Source: DASRCB01 sp035653295
Lineage (GTDB): Bacteria > Acidobacteriota > Terriglobia > Bryobacterales > Bryobacteraceae
Direction of reading: 5' to 3'
Assembly: GCA_035653295.1 (NCBI GenBank)
Contig: DASRCB010000233.1
Span: 10,505 to 74,504, forward strand
DNA length: 64,000 nucleotides
Shown here: in pieces, positions 59,602-64,000 of the stretch
Layout of the letters: the number at the start of each line of letters is the position of its first letter
Numbering within the stretch: position 1 is the first letter of the stretch
Made by a program: the position numbers and the translations under genes
Notes under the pieces: generated by a model
Databases searched by the model: none
The model's input: the letters and a program-made list of their open reading frames with translations, nothing else
Told to the model about the DNA's origin: nothing

Positions 59602-62600
59602 GTGGTACGACGGATTCTCATGGCCAGTCTGCTCGTCTTGGCAGCGGCCTTTCTGGGCCAGCGCCTTCTGGCTCAGTCCATCACATCCGGGGACATTACC
59701 GGAACCGTGACCGACGCAACCGGGGCCGCTCTCCCGAATGCGCAACTCACGGCAACGAACGTAAACACGGGCGCAACGCAAACCGCGACCAGCGGCGCCC
59801 AGGGAACCTATCGTTTCGCATTCCTGCCGCCCGGGAACTATCGAGTCACCGTGACGGCCAACGGCTTCCAGACGTCACAGCGGGCCAACCTGATCGTCAC
59901 GGCTGGCCAGCCTACGCCGGCCGACTTCCAACTCGCCGTGGCTGCGTCCACCACCACGGTGAACGTCACGGAATCGCCCACGGCGATTCAGACGGAGAAC
60001 GCCGACGTTTCGACGCCCTACAACACCGAGCAGATCGCGGACATGCCGAATCCCGGCGGCGATCTGACCTACATCGCGCAGACCGCGCCCGGCGTGGTGA
60101 TGAACACCCAATCCGGCTACGGGAATTTCTCGGCTCTCGGGATGCCGGCGACGTCGAATCTGTTCACCATTAACGGGCAGAACTTTAACGACCCGTATCT
60201 GAACCTGAACAATAGCGGCGCCTCGAACCTGATGCTCGGCTTCAACGACATCTCCGAGGCGAACGTGATCAATAACGCCTACTCGGCGCAGTACGGGCAG
60301 TATGCCGGCACGCAGGTGACTTACATCACCAAATCTGGCACGAACGCCTTCCATGGCAACGCCATTTACATGTGGGATGGCCGGGCGACGAACGCCAACG
60401 ATTTCTTCAGCAACTCCGTCGGCGCGGCACGCCCATTCCTGAACTTCAATCAGTGGGCGACCGATGTCGGCGGCCCGATCTGGAAGAATCACACCTTCTT
60501 CGACGTGGATTACGAAGGCGCCCGCGTGGTGCTGCCCACTTCCAGCAACCTGATCCACATTCCGAGCCCGCAGTTCCAGGCGGCCACGCTGGCCAACCTG
60601 GCGGCGACGGGCAACTCCGCCGAGGTCCCGTATTACCAGCAGATCTTCGGCATCTACAATGGCGCCGCCGGCGCCGCGAGTGCGGCGCCGACCAACGGCG
60701 GAGGCTGCGGAAGCTTCACCGCGCTGGGGCCGGGTGTGCCCTGCTCGGTCGCATTCCGCACGACGCCTCCCAACCGCGAGCGCGAGTATCAGTGGGCCGC
60801 GCGCGTGGACCACAACTTCAGCGATAAGGATCACGGCTATATCCGCGTGTTCCGCGATAACGGCTACCAGCCTACCTACACCGACGCGCTGAACCCGATC
60901 TTCAACGCCTACAGCCCTCAGCCCCAGATGTCCGGCCAGGTCTCGGAAAGCCACGCCTTTGGAGCCAGCGCGGTGAATCAGTTCAATGCCTCCGCGCTGT
61001 TCTATTCGGCGGCGTTTCTGCTGTCGAATCCGAGCGGTCTGTGGCGGCGCTGCAGTCTCCGATCAGCTTTGCCGGAGCGGCATTCTCACGCGTCGGCGGC
61101 GCGGCCTTCGAATTTCCGCAGGGCCGCCGCGTATTCCAGTATCAGATTCTCGATGACTTCTCGAAGGTGATGGGCGCGCACACCGTTCGGCTCGGCTTCA
61201 GCTGGCTGCACGATACCGTCACCGAACTCGGATTCGGTGAAAACGTCAACGGCTGGATTCACACCAACCTGGCCGACTTCTACGCCGGCGCCGGACCGAG
61301 CACCTTCCTCGAGCAGCAGTTCCCGTCCGCGACCGAGCAGCCGTTCTTGTTCAATACGTTCGGCGGCTACATCGCCGACGACTGGAAGGTGAATGATCGG
61401 CTGACCGTTTCGCTCAACCTGCGCCTGGAGAACTACGCCAATCCGACATGCGGACACAATTGCTTCGCCCGGCTTTCGAGCACCTTCACGGGCGGGCTCG
61501 CGGACGTGAACCAGCCGTACAACCAGGCGATTCTCGCAAACCAGCACAACGCGTTCCCGAACACGCCGACGGTGATCTGGGAGCCGCGCATCGGCATCGC
61601 GTGGCGGCCGTTCAACAGCGACAAGACCGTCATCCGCACCGGCGCCGGTATTTTCGCCGATGAGATTCCGGGCTTCCTGGCGCAGGCGGCGGCCTTCAAC
61701 TCGCCCGGCCTGAACGCCTTCACCATCGCCAATGGACCGATCGCGCCCGGTGCGCCGAACAGCCTGTACAGCGCCGCATCTTCCGCGAATCAGGCGCTGC
61801 TTTCGGGGTTCGCTTCGGGCGGGACGCTGGCCTCGATCACCGCGGCGGTGCCGTCGTTCGCGCCGCCAAACATCAGCAGCTTCCCCGCGTTCTTCAAGAA
61901 CCCGACTTACTATAAGTGGAACTTCGAAGTGCAGCAGGCGCTGGGCTCGAAGATGCTGCTGAGCCTGAATTACGCCGGCATGCACGGCAACTATATCCCC
62001 ATTGCCGATGGCGGCCTGAATGCCTACTGCCCGGCGGACGCGTGCCCCGGCGGCTGGGCGGGTCTGCCCGCGGCGCCTCCGGATCCGCGCTTCGGCGTAG
62101 TGACGCAGTTCATGGACGGCGGCATCGCCAACTACAACGGCCTGACCGCCAGCCTTCAACGGCGCATGTCCGCCGGGCTGACGTTCAACCTCAACTACAC
62201 CTGGAGCCACGCGCAGGATGAAGTTTCGAACGGCGGTCTCCTGCCGTTCTCCTACATCGCCACGAACGAAAGCATCCTGTATCCGCAGAACCCCTTCAAC
62301 CTTCGCGCCAACTACGGGAACGCCGATCAGGACGTGCGCCATTACGTCAGCTTCGGCTGGGTAATGACGGACATGTTCCGCCACGCGGGCATGCACTGGG
62401 GGCCAGGGATGATCTTCGGCGGATGGACACTCTCCGGCAACGTTTTCTTCCGGACGGGTATGCCGTTCACGGTAATTGACGGCAACGCGACCAACCTGCT
62501 GTCGAGCTTCAACTATCTCGGCACAGTGTTCGCGACGCCGCTCACCCACTTCGCGACCTGCGATAAGAGCGCGGTGAACACGCCCTGCCTCACCGCTTCG

Positions 62601-62912
62601 GAGTTCCTGCCGGCGACCAACGGCTTCGGCGCGCAGGGACGGAACGACTTCCGGGGGCCGAACTTCTTCGACATGGACCTCGCGCTGATGAAGGACATCC
62701 GCATCAAGGAGCGGGTTACTTTCTCGTTCGGCGCGCAGGCCTTCAATGTGCTCAATCACCCGAACTTCGACCAGCCCGTGGCGGATATCGCCAACCCGAG
62801 TTTCGGGAACATCATCAGCCTCGTCGGCACACCGACCAGCATTCTGGGAGCGTTCGTCGGCGGGAATAACTCGCCGCGGTTCGTGGAGCTCAAGGGCGAA
62901 CTGCGGTTCTAA
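59602..62912 (+). pseudogene. TonB-dependent receptor with carboxypeptidase-regulatory-like domain, single frameshift
   Basis: Two overlapping frames (59602-61170 and 61041-62912) form one receptor of about 1100 residues. The first gives a signal peptide (MVRRILMASLLVLAAAF), the regulatory-like domain (SGDITGTVTDATGAALPNAQ, GTYRFAFLPPGNYRV) and the plug (FTINGQNFNDPYLN, TYITKSGTNAFHGN). The second continues the beta-barrel from FAGAAFSRVGGAAFEFPQ to the end (GNNSPRFVELKGELRF). A loss of one base near 61038-61045, in a GC-rich run, separates them. Either the gene is inactivated or the base is missing through a sequencing or assembly error, which I think equally possible. It starts with GTG behind GGAGGAG. 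Confidence 0.85.
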
Positions 62913-62937
62913 GCAGCGTTCCAGTTCGGTCACATAC

Positions 62938-62972
62938 GCCCGGAGCTTTCAACGGCTCCGGGCTTTTTTTTC
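62938..62972 (+). terminator. Rho-independent terminator of the receptor gene
   Basis: GCCCGGAGC pairs perfectly with GCTCCGGGC over an 8-nt loop and is followed by nine T residues, 25 nt after the stop codon. Confidence 0.95.
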
Positions 62973-62994
62973 GCGGGCAGACCAAAGGCCTGCT

Positions 62995-64000
62995 CTACAG
63001 TGCATAGCGAGCGAGTTGGCGGCGGACGGAAGCCGGTGCTTCTGCTTCGATGTGGACCACATCGCCGTCATAGCGGGTTTCCAGAATGCGGGCGCGCTCG
63101 TGCAGCAGGTTGAGCGCGGCGCCTTCGGCCACCGGGACCCGGAAGCAGGCGCGCTCGACCGGATCGAGTTCGATTGCGGCGTCGATCGCAGTAACCAGAG
63201 CGTCGATGCCCAGACCGGTGCGAGCCGAGATCGCGATGGCTTTGGGATCGGGCATGGTCGCGGCGGCCAGATCGATCTTGTTCAGCACGAGGATCTGGGG
63301 TTTTTCGGCGGCGCCGATCTCCTCCAGCACTTTGCGTACATGGGCCATGTACTGCGACGCGTGGGGTGAGGACACGTCCACTACGTGAAGCAGCAGTGCG
63401 GCCTCGGTCACTTCCTCCAGGGTCGCGCGGAAGGCCTTCACGAGCGTCGTCGGCAGATTGCGGATAAACCCTACGGTGTCGCTCAGCAGCACGCGCCGTT
63501 TTGACGGCAGGGTCACGTGGCGCACGGTCGCGTCGAGGGTGGCGAACATGCGGGCGTCGGCGAGCACGCCCGCGCCGGTCAGGCCGTTGAACAAGGTCGA
63601 CTTGCCCGCGTTGGTGTAGCCGACCAGAGCCACGGTGGCGAGGGGCACGCCCTGCCGTTGGCGGCGCTGGATGGAGCGGCCGGCGCGAACAGTTTCGAGG
63701 TCCTGCTCCAGTTTGCGAACGCGGCGGTAAATACGGCGGCGATCGGTTTCGAGTTTCGTTTCGCCGGGACCGCGCGTGCCGATTCCGCCGCCCAGCCGCG
63801 ACATGGCCGCGCCGTGCCCGGTCAGCCTCGGCAGCAGATAGTTCAACTGCGCCAGTTCCACCTGAAGCTGGCCCTCGCGCGTGCGCGCGCGCCGCGCGAA
63901 GATGTCCAGGATCAGCTGCGTCCGGTCCAGCACCTTCACCTCCAGCGCGCGCTCCAGGTTGCGCTGTTGCGTGGGCGTCAACTCGCGGTCGAAGATCGCT
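62995..64000 (-). CDS. hflX: Ribosome-associated GTPase HflX (5' end outside window)
   Basis: The visible part covers the last 334 residues. It starts within the N-terminal domain (IFDRELTPTQQRNLERAL), continues with the helical linker (SRLGGGIGTRGPGETKLETD, a family signature) and the G domain: G1 VGYTNAGKSTLFN, G3 SDTVGFIRNLPTTLV, G4 LNKIDL, then a C-terminal domain. HflX splits stalled 70S ribosomes after stress. The frame remains open to position 64000, so the start is beyond the window. A terminator from the convergent receptor gene lies 22 bp from its stop. Confidence 0.96.
   Translation of the reverse strand, partial: AIFDRELTPTQQRNLERALEVKVLDRTQLILDIFARRARTREGQLQVELAQLNYLLPRLTGHGAAMSRLGGGIGTRGPGETKLETDRRRIYRRVRKLEQDLETVRAGRSIQRRQRQGVPLATVALVGYTNAGKSTLFNGLTGAGVLADARMFATLDATVRHVTLPSKRRVLLSDTVGFIRNLPTTLVKAFRATLEEVTEAALLLHVVDVSSPHASQYMAHVRKVLEEIGAAEKPQILVLNKIDLAAATMPDPKAIAISARTGLGIDALVTAIDAAIELDPVERACFRVPVAEGAALNLLHERARILETRYDGDVVHIEAEAPASVRRQLARYAL

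Noticed and set aside
61086..62933. 615-codon frame antisense to the TonB receptor barrel
   Set aside because: It has no domain similarity and is fully explained as a shadow of the receptor frame.
1..64000. tRNA, rRNA, tmRNA, RNase P RNA or a complete insertion sequence
   Set aside because: None of their characteristic motifs was found on either strand by reading; a covariance-model or transposase search was not possible.

Overview
The window reads as chromosome of a high-GC acidobacterium close to Bryobacter/Candidatus Solibacter (order Bryobacterales). The pointers are lineage-typical families: carboxypeptidase-regulatory-domain TonB-dependent receptors (1-1086, 59602-62912), a PadR plus long orphan MacB/FtsX-type ABC permease pair (17727-20726), a Solibacter-type TIGR03437-like secreted protein (37265-38869), a matrixin protease with a secreted partner, and a FecR/DUF6600-like protein. 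No rRNA, tRNA, CRISPR array or complete insertion sequence was recognised.

Layout. 1-4.3 kb: 5' part of an outer-membrane receptor, a ThuA/EF-hand protein, a DoxX protein and a squalene-cyclase-fold protein. 4.4-7.1 kb: perR-katG peroxide-defence operon with a PerR-box-like palindrome. 7.5-10.4 kb: YtrA-type GntR regulator with ABC ATPase and permease, then a stray 138-bp katG fragment. 10.6-17.7 kb: DUF3467-like protein, membrane glycosyltransferase, Nudix hydrolase, redox (DsbD-alpha) protein, ABC exporter pair, acyltransferase, TonB-like lipoprotein. 17.7-22.5 kb: PadR/ABC permease, F420-type NADP-binding protein, membrane protein, cupin. 22.5-27.0 kb: operon with quinone oxidoreductase, M24 peptidase, accB and accC. 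27-33.3 kb: small hypotheticals, matrixin pair, Nramp-UspA fusion. 33.5-40.3 kb: secreted and envelope proteins, a damaged Lgt-like gene, an M48 protease. 40.4-47.2 kb: ilvE, a structured non-coding stretch, nagA, an AhpD-like selenoprotein and a large secreted family-2 glycoside hydrolase. 47.2-49.6 kb: a decayed, duplicated module flanked by 19-bp direct repeats, apparently inserted between two convergent genes. 49.6-53.6 kb: CheB, amine oxidase, FetAB-like ABC exporter. 53.6-56.0 kb: bacterial gasdermin plus S8 protease. 56.0-64 kb: GNAT, priA, a frameshifted TonB receptor, hflX (5' part outside).

The two most notable systems are (1) a gasdermin-like pore-forming protein (55089-55904) co-transcribed with a signal-peptide-less subtilisin-like protease (53579-55072) behind a near-consensus promoter, which fits the plan of a gasdermin abortive-infection/cell-death system, and (2) an AhpD-family gene whose CxxC motif is written CxxTGA, with a GC hairpin and GGTC loop 17 nt after the TGA, i.e. 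a probable selenocysteine codon with its SECIS element. Also notable: a 42-bp segment copied in inverted orientation inside the decayed module, and several genes (ilvE, padR, gntR, a small Cys-rich ORF) whose -10 hexamer lies only 6-8 nt before the start codon, implying leaderless mRNAs.
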